This document shows, one piece after another, positions 44,473 to 53,212 of a stretch of 64,000 nt of DNA (positions are counted from its first letter, which is position 1; every line of letters begins with the position of its first letter). Position numbers and translations under genes: made by a program. The notes under the pieces were generated by a model. That model saw only the letters and a program-made list of their open reading frames with translations, was not told where the DNA came from and searched no databases. Source of the stretch: Bacillota bacterium (GTDB taxonomy: Bacteria; Bacillota; Desulfotomaculia; Desulfotomaculales; VENG01); assembly GCA_009711705.1 (NCBI GenBank), contig VENG01000017.1:62001-126000 (forward strand), read 5' to 3'.

Positions 44473-45453
44473 TCATCCCCCAATCTGTGACATTAGCTTC
44501 GTTTTATCCTTCCATCCGCCGGACATATTATGCCTGTTGGGCTTAACCTTCGCTGCTTTAACAAACTGCCTGCTCAGCTCCAACAAAGAAGCTCCGCTTC
44601 GAAGAGGAGTTTTAATATCTAATTCCCTGTCGCTGTACAAGCACGGCCTAATACTGCCGGTTGCCGTAAGACGCAGGCGGTTGCAGGCAGTACAAAAATG
44701 GTTGCTGATGGCGGTTATAAATCCTATAGTTCCCGGAGCGTTTCCTATTCTGTAATAACTGGCCGGTCCGGCACCAGTTGGTTTATTAACCGGCTGGAGT
44801 TTACCCAGCCCGGCTTCAACAGCGATGCTAACCTCCTGAGCACTGACAAAACCACTCTTTACCAAGGAATCTGACTGGCCGATAGGCATAAGTTCAATAA
44901 AACGCATATGCAGTGGGTAATCCACAGCCAGCTTGGCTAAATCTATAATTTCATCATCATTGACTCCCCTGACCACCACGGCATTTAATTTTACAGGATG
45001 CAAACCAAGTTTTAATGCAGTTTCAATACCGTTTTTTACGTCCTGCAGCCGTCCCACCCGGGTAATCTCCTTAAAGCGCCTGTGATTCAAGGTGTCAAGG
45101 CTGATATTCACCCGTCTTAGACCCGCCTCTCTAAGTTGAGGCCCCAGCTGCTCCAGTAACATTCCATTAGTGGTGATGGCAATATCATCTATAGTTTCAA
45201 CGTCTGCCACTGATCTTATTAGTTTCACAACCCCCTTGCGCACAAGGGGCTCTCCGCCCGTCAGCCGCACTTTTCTTATGCCTACACCTGCGGCTGCCTG
45301 CACCAGCGTTTCCATTTCTTCTATGGTTAAAATTTCTTCATGTGGTATATGATTGACACCTTCTGCGGGCATACAATAAACGCAGCGCAAATTACAGCGG
45401 TCTGTTACAGAAATTCTTAGATAATTAATGTTTCGTTGACAAGCATCCAGCAT
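44473..45453 (-). CDS. moaA: GTP 3',8-cyclase MoaA
   Basis: Radical SAM enzyme for the first step of molybdopterin synthesis, 326 aa. N-terminal cluster motif CNLRCVYCMP, C-terminal second cluster CTACNRLRLTATGSIRPC. The C-terminal GG dipeptide needed for activity is also present (QIGG). Start MLDACQRNINYLRISVTDRC, as usual. Confidence 0.96.
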   Translation of the reverse strand: MLDACQRNINYLRISVTDRCNLRCVYCMPAEGVNHIPHEEILTIEEMETLVQAAAGVGIRKVRLTGGEPLVRKGVVKLIRSVADVETIDDIAITTNGMLLEQLGPQLREAGLRRVNISLDTLNHRRFKEITRVGRLQDVKNGIETALKLGLHPVKLNAVVVRGVNDDEIIDLAKLAVDYPLHMRFIELMPIGQSDSLVKSGFVSAQEVSIAVEAGLGKLQPVNKPTGAGPASYYRIGNAPGTIGFITAISNHFCTACNRLRLTATGSIRPCLYSDRELDIKTPLRSGASLLELSRQFVKAAKVKPNRHNMSGGWKDKTKLMSQIGG

Positions 45454-45527
45454 ATCTTTCCACCTTCTTTACTAGAACGTATCCGACCCTTATGCTTTAC
45501 AATGCATAACGCTTGGAAAAAATAAAG

Positions 45528-45908
45528 CTATTCGCCAAACCAATTCTGAAAGCTTTTTTCCATCGCTGATTTTAGATCATCATTAAAAGAGCGATAGCAT
45601 TCCACCAATTCAGTTGCCTCTAATGTCAAAACAGTTCCACCGCCACTTTCTCCGCCGGTCTGGCTCAACACAAGGGATATTCCCCACTGTTTTTCAAAAG
45701 CTTTTATTTTGCCCCAGGCTGCACGATAGGACATATCCATCAATTTTGCCGCCTGTGAGATGGAACCATAGTTATGAATCAAGGATAATAATTCAAACAG
45801 CCCATCACCGAATACTACCCCGTCTTTTTCCAGCCAAACTTTATAGCCGGGTTTAAGACCTTTAAACAAAGCGGGGTTTCTATCATGAGGGGCTAAAGCA
45901 CGATGCAT
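45528..45908 (-). CDS. ModE-type winged-helix regulator (DNA-binding domain only)
   Basis: 126 aa containing the LysR/ModE-like helix-turn-helix (SISQAAKLMDMSYRAAWGKI, about 50-69) but no molybdate-binding TOBE domains. ModE relatives regulate molybdate or tungstate uptake and cofactor genes. Its place inside the aor2 operon suggests metal- or cofactor-linked control, but with no metal domain the signal is unknown. Confidence 0.85.
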   Translation of the reverse strand: MHRALAPHDRNPALFKGLKPGYKVWLEKDGVVFGDGLFELLSLIHNYGSISQAAKLMDMSYRAAWGKIKAFEKQWGISLVLSQTGGESGGGTVLTLEATELVECYRSFNDDLKSAMEKSFQNWFGE

Positions 45909-45940
45909 ACCCTCACCCCCTGTAAAACGAAATACAAAGA

Positions 45941-46180
45941 CTAGCCACCACCCACCGGCGGAAACAAAGACACACGGTCACCATCATTAAGCTTATAATC
46001 CAGATCCTGGTGTTTACCGTTAACTAATTTAGTGAATACCTGCTCTTTAGGAATGCTTAAATGATCTAATAATGATCGCAAATCCCAGTTATCTTGGACC
46101 TCCACAGAAAAAGGTTCTCCAAACCTTTTTTGATCCAAAAATTTTTCCAGTCCACTGAAAACCCGTACTTCCACCTGCAT
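45941..46180 (-). CDS. MoaD/ThiS-family sulfur carrier
   Basis: Beta-grasp sulfur carrier of 79 aa ending FPPVGGG; the terminal Gly-Gly would be adenylated by the MoeB/ThiF protein and thiocarboxylated for dithiolene formation. The ATG at 46180 follows GGGGTGA; a start 29 codons earlier lacks a site. It follows aor2; no moaE is in the window. Confidence 0.88.
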   Translation of the reverse strand: MQVEVRVFSGLEKFLDQKRFGEPFSVEVQDNWDLRSLLDHLSIPKEQVFTKLVNGKHQDLDYKLNDGDRVSLFPPVGGG

Positions 46181-46239
46181 ATATTCACCCCGCAACAGCG
46201 CTACAGTCATACTCTTTTTCGAACTCACACTAGTAAACA

Positions 46240-46268
46240 GTTGCATGCTGCAAAACACAGCATGCAAC
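46240..46268 (-). other. Hairpin between aor2 and the MoaD-like gene
   Basis: GTTGCATGCTG (46240-46250) with CAGCATGCAAC (46258-46268), 11 bp, loop CAAAACA. Weak T tract on the minus strand; an attenuator that could lower cofactor-gene expression relative to aor2. Confidence 0.6.
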
Positions 46269-46278
46269 CATAATTATA

Positions 46279-48006
46279 CTAGAAATTAAATACTTCGTCC
46301 AATTCCTCATCCTTGATATCAAATTTAGTCTTGTGGGGCTCTAATTCTTCCGTGGTAAAGAACTCAGGTAAGCGGTCGTCAGCCTTGGTAAAACCGGCCT
46401 TGGCATTAAACTCCCGCTCCACTTTAAGAATCTGCTGCCCCAAAGCTATTACATCATCCGGGGTTAACTCAGTACCATACTGGGCATTAATCATTTCCAC
46501 GATGGTAGGAACCCCTTCTGGGTTATCCAGCACAGCAAAGGCTACAAACAAGCACAGCCCGGTAGCGTCCACTGCTGCTGTAGCCACCTGAAGGTTACGG
46601 GAAAGCTCTACCTGACCGTCGCTCTTGTTAGGGTCAACGTGACCACCCACTTTAAGTATATTGGCGGTTACAGCATAACCGGCAGTATGATCGGCACCCA
46701 TAGGAGTTGTAGCATAGGTAACACCGTTACCTTTACAGGAACGCGGGTCATAAGCGGGAATCCCTTGCCCCTTTACGGCAGGCACCCTTGTTATTCCAAA
46801 GGCTTTACCGGCCACAGCAGAACCACCGCCGATAATGCGACCCAGTGGAGTACCTTTTTCCACTTCTTCCAGAGCCTTAATGGCTGCCTCGCCGTCTCCG
46901 AAAGCAATAACCCCTGCTTCAGCCAGTACGCCGAGGGTACATCCAGCCTCGATGGTATCCAGGCCTACATCGTTACAAATATAGTTAAGCTTGGCGACTA
47001 CATCAAGATCACTTATTTCCAAGTTCGGTCCAAAACACCATGCTGTTTCATACTCAATAGGTGCACAAACTTTGCCGTCCGGCATGGGATAAACATTGGA
47101 GCAACGCATTACGCATCCGGGGTGACAGGCATGAGTTGCTTTACCGCCCCGCTCTTTGGCCACCTCAGCCAGTTTTTCACCGCCAACATCGTTCGCCTTA
47201 TCAAAGCGACCTTTGCTAAAGTTACGCACAGGCAGTGCACCGGCTTCATTAATAATGTTCATTAAGACGTTAGTCCCGTAAGCCGGAAGTCCCTGACCAC
47301 ATACTGGGTGATCTAACAGTATTTTGGTAAACTTCTTGGCTGCTACTTTGAAAGCGTCACTGTCCTGAACAGGGGCATCAAAGGTTTTATTGCAATCTAT
47401 AACAATGGCCTTTAAGCCCTTTGAGCCCATCACAGCACCAAGTCCGCCGCGACCGGCATAGCGACTGCTGTTTCCTTCGGTATCGTTATTAGTTAATCCC
47501 GCAGAAGGCATAAGCATTTCACCGGCAGGTCCAATGGTTATAACCGCTACTTTATCATTGAAGCGCTCGCGGCAGATTTTTGTTACATCATAGGTACCTT
47601 TACCGGCCAGGTCATCTGCTGCTACTAACTCAGCTCCCTCTTCACTGAGCTTAAGCATATAACTTCCTTTTTCCGCCGGCTTGCCTTCAATAACAATAGC
47701 CTTTATACCCATACTACCCAATTTTTGAGAAGAGATGCCACCGGCATTTGATTCCTTGATACCACCTGTGAGCGGGCTCTTCCCCCCTACTGAAAGGCGT
47801 CCGGAAGAAGGTGCATTAGTCCCGGAAAGTAGTCCCGGAGCAATAACCAGCTTATTGAATTCACCCAGAGGCTCACATGTGGGAGGAACATCGTCCAATA
47901 CCATTTGAGAAGTTAGGCCACGCCCACCTAATGCTGCATATTTTTCCGGCACATCTTCAAACTTTACTTCCTTTGTGGTCATATTGACTCTTAAAATCTT
48001 TGGCAC
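46279..48006 (-). CDS. Aldehyde ferredoxin oxidoreductase 2 (tungstopterin family)
   Basis: AOR-family oxidoreductase, 575 aa. Cofactor loop AGRGGLGAVMGSKGLKA (about 184-200) is intact. The cluster motif reads CHPGCVMRC (C294, C298, C302), a Cx3Cx3C spacing instead of Cx2Cx3C in aor1, so it belongs to a different subgroup. GTG start after AAGGGGG. A sigma-54 promoter lies about 115 bp upstream, and MoaD-like, ModE-like, moaA, moaC, MOSC, mobB and MoeB-like genes follow on the same strand. Substrate unknown. Confidence 0.93.
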   Translation of the reverse strand: MPKILRVNMTTKEVKFEDVPEKYAALGGRGLTSQMVLDDVPPTCEPLGEFNKLVIAPGLLSGTNAPSSGRLSVGGKSPLTGGIKESNAGGISSQKLGSMGIKAIVIEGKPAEKGSYMLKLSEEGAELVAADDLAGKGTYDVTKICRERFNDKVAVITIGPAGEMLMPSAGLTNNDTEGNSSRYAGRGGLGAVMGSKGLKAIVIDCNKTFDAPVQDSDAFKVAAKKFTKILLDHPVCGQGLPAYGTNVLMNIINEAGALPVRNFSKGRFDKANDVGGEKLAEVAKERGGKATHACHPGCVMRCSNVYPMPDGKVCAPIEYETAWCFGPNLEISDLDVVAKLNYICNDVGLDTIEAGCTLGVLAEAGVIAFGDGEAAIKALEEVEKGTPLGRIIGGGSAVAGKAFGITRVPAVKGQGIPAYDPRSCKGNGVTYATTPMGADHTAGYAVTANILKVGGHVDPNKSDGQVELSRNLQVATAAVDATGLCLFVAFAVLDNPEGVPTIVEMINAQYGTELTPDDVIALGQQILKVEREFNAKAGFTKADDRLPEFFTTEELEPHKTKFDIKDEELDEVFNF

Positions 48007-48121
48007 TTTATTACCCCCTTTTAAAAATTAACCAGGTAACATAATATTTCTTATCCAACTTACTTATTATAAAACTACTATACTTAAATTTTTTTCCCTG
48101 CTTATTTCTTATATTAAAAAT

Positions 48122-48137
48122 AGCAAAATTTGTGCCA
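48122..48137 (-). promoter_or_regulatory. Sigma-54 promoter of aor2
   Basis: Minus strand TGGCACAAATTTTGCT: TGGCAC (-24), N5, TTGCT (-12), a full match to the consensus. Transcription would start near 48110, about 100 nt before the aor2 GTG. Confidence 0.88.
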
Positions 48138-48179
48138 CTTTTGGAAAAGTTATTGAAGCTCTAAAGAACAACAGCGCTT

Positions 48180-48277
48180 AGCTTGTGTCCAACCACGACA
48201 CAATGACTTTGCCCCAAAACGGGACAAGTGTTCCATTTAGGGGCAAAGTCATCTGCCGGACACTGCTGCGACAAGCT
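48180..48277. promoter_or_regulatory. Nested dyads upstream of the aor2 promoter (candidate enhancer sites)
   Basis: TTGTGTC-N7-GACACAA (48183-48203) is a perfect 7-bp dyad about 50 bp upstream of the -24 box. ATGACTTTGCCCC (48203-48215) pairs with its exact complement at 48240-48252. Outer arms AGCTTGT (48180-48186) and ACAAGCT (48271-48277) enclose both. Positions suit upstream activator sites for the sigma-54 regulator encoded at 49964-51514. Confidence 0.6.
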
Positions 48278-48373
48278 GATAAGAATGCAAAAGCCTCTCT
48301 TTAACATATAGCGGGATGAACCGAATGTGCGGCGCAAAAGACAGGTTGGAAAAATTGTTTTACCAACCTAAAA

Positions 48374-48390
48374 GAGAGGCAAAGCCTCTC
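48374..48390 (-). terminator. Terminator of adh2
   Basis: GAGAGGC, AAA, GCCTCTC (48374-48390), followed on the minus strand by TTTT. A further GCCTCTCTTT copy at 48292-48301 allows an alternative longer stem. The stretch 48302-48365 carries words of the GC-rich repeat family (GCGGGATGAACCGAATG). Confidence 0.75.
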
Positions 48391-48423
48391 CTTTGGGTTC
48401 AAACAGAAGGGTTATATTATTAC

Positions 48424-49590
48424 TTACATAGCCTGCCGGTATATTTCCATTACGTCTTCAAATGTTGCAATTCTGGGATTAGTAAAGCTGCAGGCATCTT
48501 TCATAGCGTTTTCGGTCATTACTTTAAAGTCTTCTTCCTTAACATCTAACTCTTTCAGGCCCGAGGGGATGCCTACATCGACGGATAGCTGCTTAATAGC
48601 CTCAATTGCCTTATCAGCGGCAGCACGTACGCTCAAGCCCTCGGTGTTTTCACCCAAAAATTCTGCTATATCGGCAAAACGCTCAGGGCAGGCAATAATA
48701 TTAAATTTACTTACATGAGGAAGCAGAATGGCGTTACAAACACCGTGGGGGAGGTTATAATAACCACCCAGCTGGTGAGCCATAGCATGTACGTAGCCTA
48801 AGCTGGCGTTATTGAACGCCATACCGGCCAGAAATTCGGCGTAAGCCATTTTGTCTCTGGCCTCAATGTTGCCGCCGTTGGCCACCGCGTTACGCAGGTT
48901 TTCCGAGATCAACTTGATAGCCATAACGGCTGCCGAATCCGTCACAGGAGTTGCTGCCACAGATACATAGGCCTCTACAGCATGGGTAAGAGCATCCATA
49001 CCTGTTGCCGCGGTGAGCCCTGCAGGCATGCCCACCATCAGCAGGGGGTCGTTAATGGCAACATTTGGGGTTACCCGCCAGTCCACAATAGCCATCTTAA
49101 CTTTACGGTCGGTGTCAGTAATAATACAGAAACGAGTCATTTCGCTGCCGGTCCCGGCGGTGGTATTAATAGCAATAAATGGTGGCATTGCTGTTGAAGA
49201 TTGATCAATACCTTCAAAATCCCTAATGTTACCACCATTAGTAGCTACAATGCCAACACCCTTGGCACAGTCATGTGAACTGCCGCCGCCTAGGGATATA
49301 ATCATGTTACAACCATTATCCTGGAAAAACTTTAAACCGTCAGCAACATTTTTATCAGTAGGGTTGGGCTCTGCGCCGGAAAAAATAACTGCCTGTGCGC
49401 CGACTGCTTCCACCTTGGCCTTAATATCATCTGCCATGCCGCCGCTCTGTCCCAAAAAGCCATCGGTAACGATAAGAACTTTGCTACCACCGAGAGTTTT
49501 TACTTGATTGCCAACCTCATTAGCTGCACCAACTCCCATTAGGTTAACAGTAGGAATAAAATAACCAAATACCTGTTCTTGTACTGCCAT
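48424..49590 (-). CDS. Iron-containing alcohol dehydrogenase 2
   Basis: Fe-dependent group III alcohol dehydrogenase, 388 aa from the ATG at 49590 (10 nt after GGAGG). Motifs: SLGGGSSHDCAKGV for the nucleotide, NTTAGTGSEMTRF, iron ligands in GMDALTHAVEAYVS and HAMAHQLGGYYNLPHGVCN. This is the ethanol/1-propanol-type subgroup. Transcribed alone from a sigma-54 promoter, with its own terminator. Physiological direction is unknown. Confidence 0.95.
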   Translation of the reverse strand: MAVQEQVFGYFIPTVNLMGVGAANEVGNQVKTLGGSKVLIVTDGFLGQSGGMADDIKAKVEAVGAQAVIFSGAEPNPTDKNVADGLKFFQDNGCNMIISLGGGSSHDCAKGVGIVATNGGNIRDFEGIDQSSTAMPPFIAINTTAGTGSEMTRFCIITDTDRKVKMAIVDWRVTPNVAINDPLLMVGMPAGLTAATGMDALTHAVEAYVSVAATPVTDSAAVMAIKLISENLRNAVANGGNIEARDKMAYAEFLAGMAFNNASLGYVHAMAHQLGGYYNLPHGVCNAILLPHVSKFNIIACPERFADIAEFLGENTEGLSVRAAADKAIEAIKQLSVDVGIPSGLKELDVKEEDFKVMTENAMKDACSFTNPRIATFEDVMEIYRQAM

Positions 49591-49697
49591 CTTGACCATA
49601 CCTCCTAAATTAAATGTTTTTTTAAAAATTATTTCTTACATCAGAAGGAGAAAAGACTATCCCTTTCCCTTCTCTTTACTGTCTGATTATTTAGAAA

Positions 49698-49713
49698 AGC
49701 AAGCAGCGTGCCA
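49698..49713 (-). promoter_or_regulatory. Sigma-54 promoter of adh2
   Basis: Minus strand TGGCACGCTGCTTGCT: TGGCAC, N5, TTGCT, a full -24/-12 consensus; start expected near 49686, about 95 nt before adh2. Confidence 0.9.
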
Positions 49714-49716
49714 GAG

Positions 49717-49740
49717 CCTTGTAGTCCTTGAGGGACAAGG
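49717..49740. promoter_or_regulatory. Dyad just upstream of the adh2 promoter
   Basis: CCTTGT, 12 nt, ACAAGG. The left arm CTTGTAGTCC resembles CTTGTGTCC in the aor2 dyad, suggesting a shared activator site. Confidence 0.4.
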
Positions 49741-49841
49741 ATTGAACAAAAATTCACAACATTTGTAGAATTAATGCCCTGTCTTTAACTAAAAAGGTCG
49801 GCAAAATTCACTTTTATCGTACAATAATTACACAACTACCT

Positions 49842-49856
49842 GTTCCATGCTGGAAC
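49842..49856. promoter_or_regulatory. Palindrome GTTCCA-TGC-TGGAAC upstream of adh2
   Basis: Perfect 6-bp dyad with a 3-nt centre, about 130 bp upstream of the -24 box, a normal distance for a sigma-54 activator site. Confidence 0.45.
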
Positions 49857-49925
49857 GGTGCGCCACATGAGGACAAACAGTTAGGGTCAGGCACCTTTTA
49901 GGTATACTTTCCTAAAGTGTAAAAA

Positions 49926-49959
49926 AAGCCAAGAAGCAATTGATTTAGCTTCCTGGCTT
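49926..49959 (-). terminator. Terminator after the sigma-54 regulator gene
   Basis: AAGCCAAGAAGC (49926-49937) with GCTTCCTGGCTT (49948-49959), one mismatch, followed on the minus strand by a T7 run. Confidence 0.85.
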
Positions 49960-49963
49960 ACAT

Positions 49964-51514
49964 TTACTGTTTACTGTTTAAACCGTATTCCCTTAGTTTT
50001 CGGTAAATGGTGTTGCGTCCCATTCCCAAAGAGCGTGCGGCATTGCTTATATTGCCCTGATAGTAATCAAGGGTTTCCTGAATAACCGTTTTTTCAACCT
50101 CTTCCATGGAAGGAGGATGTGGTCCGGGAACACCACTACGACCCATCTTGCTTTTTATCCGAGACTCCAGCTGTCTTGCCAAGCTGTAAGCTGTAAGCAA
50201 TTCATCGTCTGCTAGTTCATCCAGGTATTCCTTTTTACTCAGCATTTCTTCCAGCCTGTAAACCATAGTTCTGTAGTTGGGCCGAAAACCGCCCGCCGGT
50301 ATCCCGACCACATGGGCCAACTCTTCTCCGTTTCTAACCTCATCTTTTATTTTGTCAGAAAGACATCCCGGTGTTATCACGCTGCCTTCCACCAGGGCAG
50401 TAGCCTGGTCAATAGCGTTTATTAACTCTCTTATATTCCCCGGCCACGCATACTTTTTGAGCATTTCCATGGCCTCAGGGGATATTTGAAGCGCTCTTTC
50501 CCCTGCTGCCTGCTTTAAAAAATAATTAACAAGCATAGGGATATCCTCTTTCCTTTCCTTTAAGGGGGGAATTACCAGGCGAACTACATCCAGACGGTAA
50601 AAAAGATCTTCACGAAATTCCTTATTTTCTACTGCCTTTTGCAAGTCAACATTTGTTGCTGCCAGAAGCCTTACATCAGTTGTGACGGTTTTTTCACCAC
50701 CTACCCGGAGAAACTCTCCCGTTTCCAAAACACGCAGCAATTTCACCTGGATGGCCAGACTTGCCTCACCTATTTCATCAAGAAATAATGTGCCTTTATT
50801 AGCTATTTCAAATATTCCTTTGCGCTGCCCCGAGGCTCCGGTAAAAGCCCCTTTCTCGTGACCGAAAAGTTCACTTTCCAGTAGGCTTTCCTGCAGAGCA
50901 CCACAATTAATAGGGATAAAGGCATTTTCCGACCGCTGACTGCACGCATGTATAAACCTCGCCAGCACCTCTTTGCCGGTACCGGTTGCCCCCTGGATTA
51001 ATACGTTAATATTCTTTTTGGCTATTTTATGTGCCACTGTAGCCAAACGCTTCATACTTGGCGTGGAACCAACCTGAAAACCCTGCTGCAGCGCTATATC
51101 CATCCATTCCGCCCATTCCGCACCGTTTTGTGAAGCCTGGCGTCCAAATTCCAAAGCCTTTTCGATCAAGTTTTCCAGCTCATCTATGTCCTCGAAAGGC
51201 TTTTCTACATAATCAAATGCACCCAGTTGGATAGCCTTAACAGCAGTACGGGTTGTACTGTAGCCGGTCATGATAACTACTTCGCAGTAAGGCTGGGTGG
51301 ATTTAATCTGCTCTAAGACCTCCAGCCCGTTTGTATCCGGCAACTTGACGTCAACCATGGCCAGCCTAAAATCCTCGTTTTTTATTAAAACACTAAAATC
51401 CTTACCGTTTTGAGCCACACACACATTGTACCCTTTCCGTTCCAGCAAACGTTTAAAAAAATTACCCACTTCGTATTCATCATCTATAATCAAAATGCCG
51501 GGCTGATTATCCAT
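49964..51514 (-). CDS. Sigma-54-dependent response regulator (NtrC family)
   Basis: Two-component activator of sigma-54 RNA polymerase, 516 aa. Receiver domain (about 1-125, phospho-Asp in MVDVKLPDTNG), AAA+ domain (about 150-385) with Walker A GATGTGKE and the sigma-54 contact loop GAFTGA, and a C-terminal Fis-type helix-turn-helix (SNAARSLGMGRNTIYRKL). A segment of about 70 residues between AAA+ and Fis is longer than usual. It ends the adh3-kinase-regulator operon and is the natural activator of the sigma-54 promoters in this region. Confidence 0.96.
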   Translation of the reverse strand: MDNQPGILIIDDEYEVGNFFKRLLERKGYNVCVAQNGKDFSVLIKNEDFRLAMVDVKLPDTNGLEVLEQIKSTQPYCEVVIMTGYSTTRTAVKAIQLGAFDYVEKPFEDIDELENLIEKALEFGRQASQNGAEWAEWMDIALQQGFQVGSTPSMKRLATVAHKIAKKNINVLIQGATGTGKEVLARFIHACSQRSENAFIPINCGALQESLLESELFGHEKGAFTGASGQRKGIFEIANKGTLFLDEIGEASLAIQVKLLRVLETGEFLRVGGEKTVTTDVRLLAATNVDLQKAVENKEFREDLFYRLDVVRLVIPPLKERKEDIPMLVNYFLKQAAGERALQISPEAMEMLKKYAWPGNIRELINAIDQATALVEGSVITPGCLSDKIKDEVRNGEELAHVVGIPAGGFRPNYRTMVYRLEEMLSKKEYLDELADDELLTAYSLARQLESRIKSKMGRSGVPGPHPPSMEEVEKTVIQETLDYYQGNISNAARSLGMGRNTIYRKLREYGLNSKQ

Positions 51515-51538
51515 ACCATCCCACCTTTAGCTTTCAAC

Positions 51539-53206
51539 TTACGCTTCTTCTGCCGGCAGCACTAAAGAAAAACGGCTTCCTTTACCGGGCTCGCTCCTAA
51601 CCTCAATCGTTCCACCATGGGCCTCTGCTATGCCTAAACTTACGGATAACCCCAGTCCGGTTCCATTACTAGCCTCTTTGGTCGTAAAAAAGGGGTTAAA
51701 TATTTTCTCCATACACTCAGGGCTAATACCTTCGCCATTGTCAACCACAGTTGTGTGAATAGCCCTTGCTCCTCTTATTTCGGTTACTCCCGTATAAACA
51801 TCGATTTTTTTAATGTCTCCGCTTCCTTCCAGCGCATCCCGTGCATTGAGCAGAAAATTGATCAAAACCTGGTCCAACTGGTGCCCGTTAGCCTGCACTG
51901 TAGGTAACTGCTCACCCATATTAGTTTCTATCTGTACATTATTCCTGTTTATTTGGTATTCAACTAAACTTAAGACTCTTTCCACCACTTCATTAATACT
52001 GATAGAGGACATGGGGCGTTCGTCCTGACGGGAAAAAGTAAGGAGATTTTGAATAATTTTCTTACACCGTAAACCACAACTGACAATGTCACTCACATAG
52101 TCTGTCTGAGGGTGGTCATCCTCCAGGTCCCGAAGCAGCATTTGAGCATTTCCCAATATGGCTGTCATTGGGCTGTTTAATTCATGAGCTACCCCCGCGG
52201 CCATTTCCCCGATGGCCGCCAACTTACCGGAATGCATTAGCTGAGCCTCCATTTTGCACTGTTCGGTAACATCCTTGATATGATTGATTACTGCATAAAT
52301 CTCTTCATTTTCGTTGAACACCGGGTAATAAAACACATCATAAATCATTCCTGTGGACGTTTGCATGCGCGTGTAAGCAGGCCGGCGCGTGCTGCAAACT
52401 TCATCCATTAAGCAAGGCTCACACTTGGACTCCCGGTGCCACAGTTGGTAGTAACACTTTTCGCTCTCACTTTGATTACGAATACCGGGCAGCTTGTCCA
52501 GCTGATTATTGCAGCGCAATATATTATTGCTTAAATCTACAAGAAAGATAGGGTCGGTGACTGCCTTAAATGTCTCTTCCCACTCATTCTTGCCCCGCAA
52601 AACCTGCTCATATAATCTTGCATTTTCCATACACATGGCCAACTGGCCGGCCAGTTGGTCAACAAATTTGACTTCATCGCGGCCATACACATTTTCAGTT
52701 TTACTTCCCATGATTAATACTCCGGTTACATTACCCTTTGCAATCAGCGGACAAGCTACCAAGGCCCGCAATCCCATTCGCTTCACGGGAGGATAGGTTA
52801 ATTGACTACCGTCCCCCTTCAGACAGTAGACCCTACTCTCTCTGTAGTTCACAGCCTCCCACATCAGAGACTCCTTGGAAATGGGCTCTCCGACGCAAAC
52901 ATAACCCGGAATCATGGCACTCATATAAAGATTATCCTCTTTCAGCACTGCAAGTCCCCAAAAATCACAGTGAATAGCCTGTGGGAGTTTATCGTGAACA
53001 CGAACAATGATGTCTTCCAGTGACATGTCAATATTAATATCTTGTATAATTTGATATACAATTTCCAGCCGGTGGTTTTGTTTAATGATTTCCTCGCTTC
53101 TTTTTTTAGCTTCCAGATAATAGTTTAACTTGGATGAATCCACACCGGTTAGGTTTTCTATTATTTTTATCTTTTCATTATGCAGCCTTTCGGACACACT
53201 TATCAC
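51539..53206 (-). CDS. GAF/PAS sensor histidine kinase, soluble
   Basis: 555 aa without membrane helices, so it senses a cytoplasmic signal. Order: N-terminal helices, GAF domain (about 45-200), PAS domain (about 215-325), phospho-acceptor HisKA with VAHELNSPMTAIL (about 350), and HATPase with NLLLNARDAL-like NFLLNARDAL, DNGEGISPE and GTGLGLSVS. The PAS domain contains a Cys cluster (CEPCLMDEVC plus an earlier Cys) that could bind metal or sense redox state. GTG start 6 nt after adh3; followed after 24 nt by the regulator. Confidence 0.95.
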   Translation of the reverse strand: MISVSERLHNEKIKIIENLTGVDSSKLNYYLEAKKRSEEIIKQNHRLEIVYQIIQDINIDMSLEDIIVRVHDKLPQAIHCDFWGLAVLKEDNLYMSAMIPGYVCVGEPISKESLMWEAVNYRESRVYCLKGDGSQLTYPPVKRMGLRALVACPLIAKGNVTGVLIMGSKTENVYGRDEVKFVDQLAGQLAMCMENARLYEQVLRGKNEWEETFKAVTDPIFLVDLSNNILRCNNQLDKLPGIRNQSESEKCYYQLWHRESKCEPCLMDEVCSTRRPAYTRMQTSTGMIYDVFYYPVFNENEEIYAVINHIKDVTEQCKMEAQLMHSGKLAAIGEMAAGVAHELNSPMTAILGNAQMLLRDLEDDHPQTDYVSDIVSCGLRCKKIIQNLLTFSRQDERPMSSISINEVVERVLSLVEYQINRNNVQIETNMGEQLPTVQANGHQLDQVLINFLLNARDALEGSGDIKKIDVYTGVTEIRGARAIHTTVVDNGEGISPECMEKIFNPFFTTKEASNGTGLGLSVSLGIAEAHGGTIEVRSEPGKGSRFSLVLPAEEA

Positions 53207-53212
53207 CCCGCA

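Noticed and set aside
49880..49905. GGGTCAGGCACC word before the regulator terminator as a regulatory site
   Set aside because: The same kind of word is part of the terminator at 17075-17123 and looks like a scattered repeat fragment rather than a site specific to this promoter.
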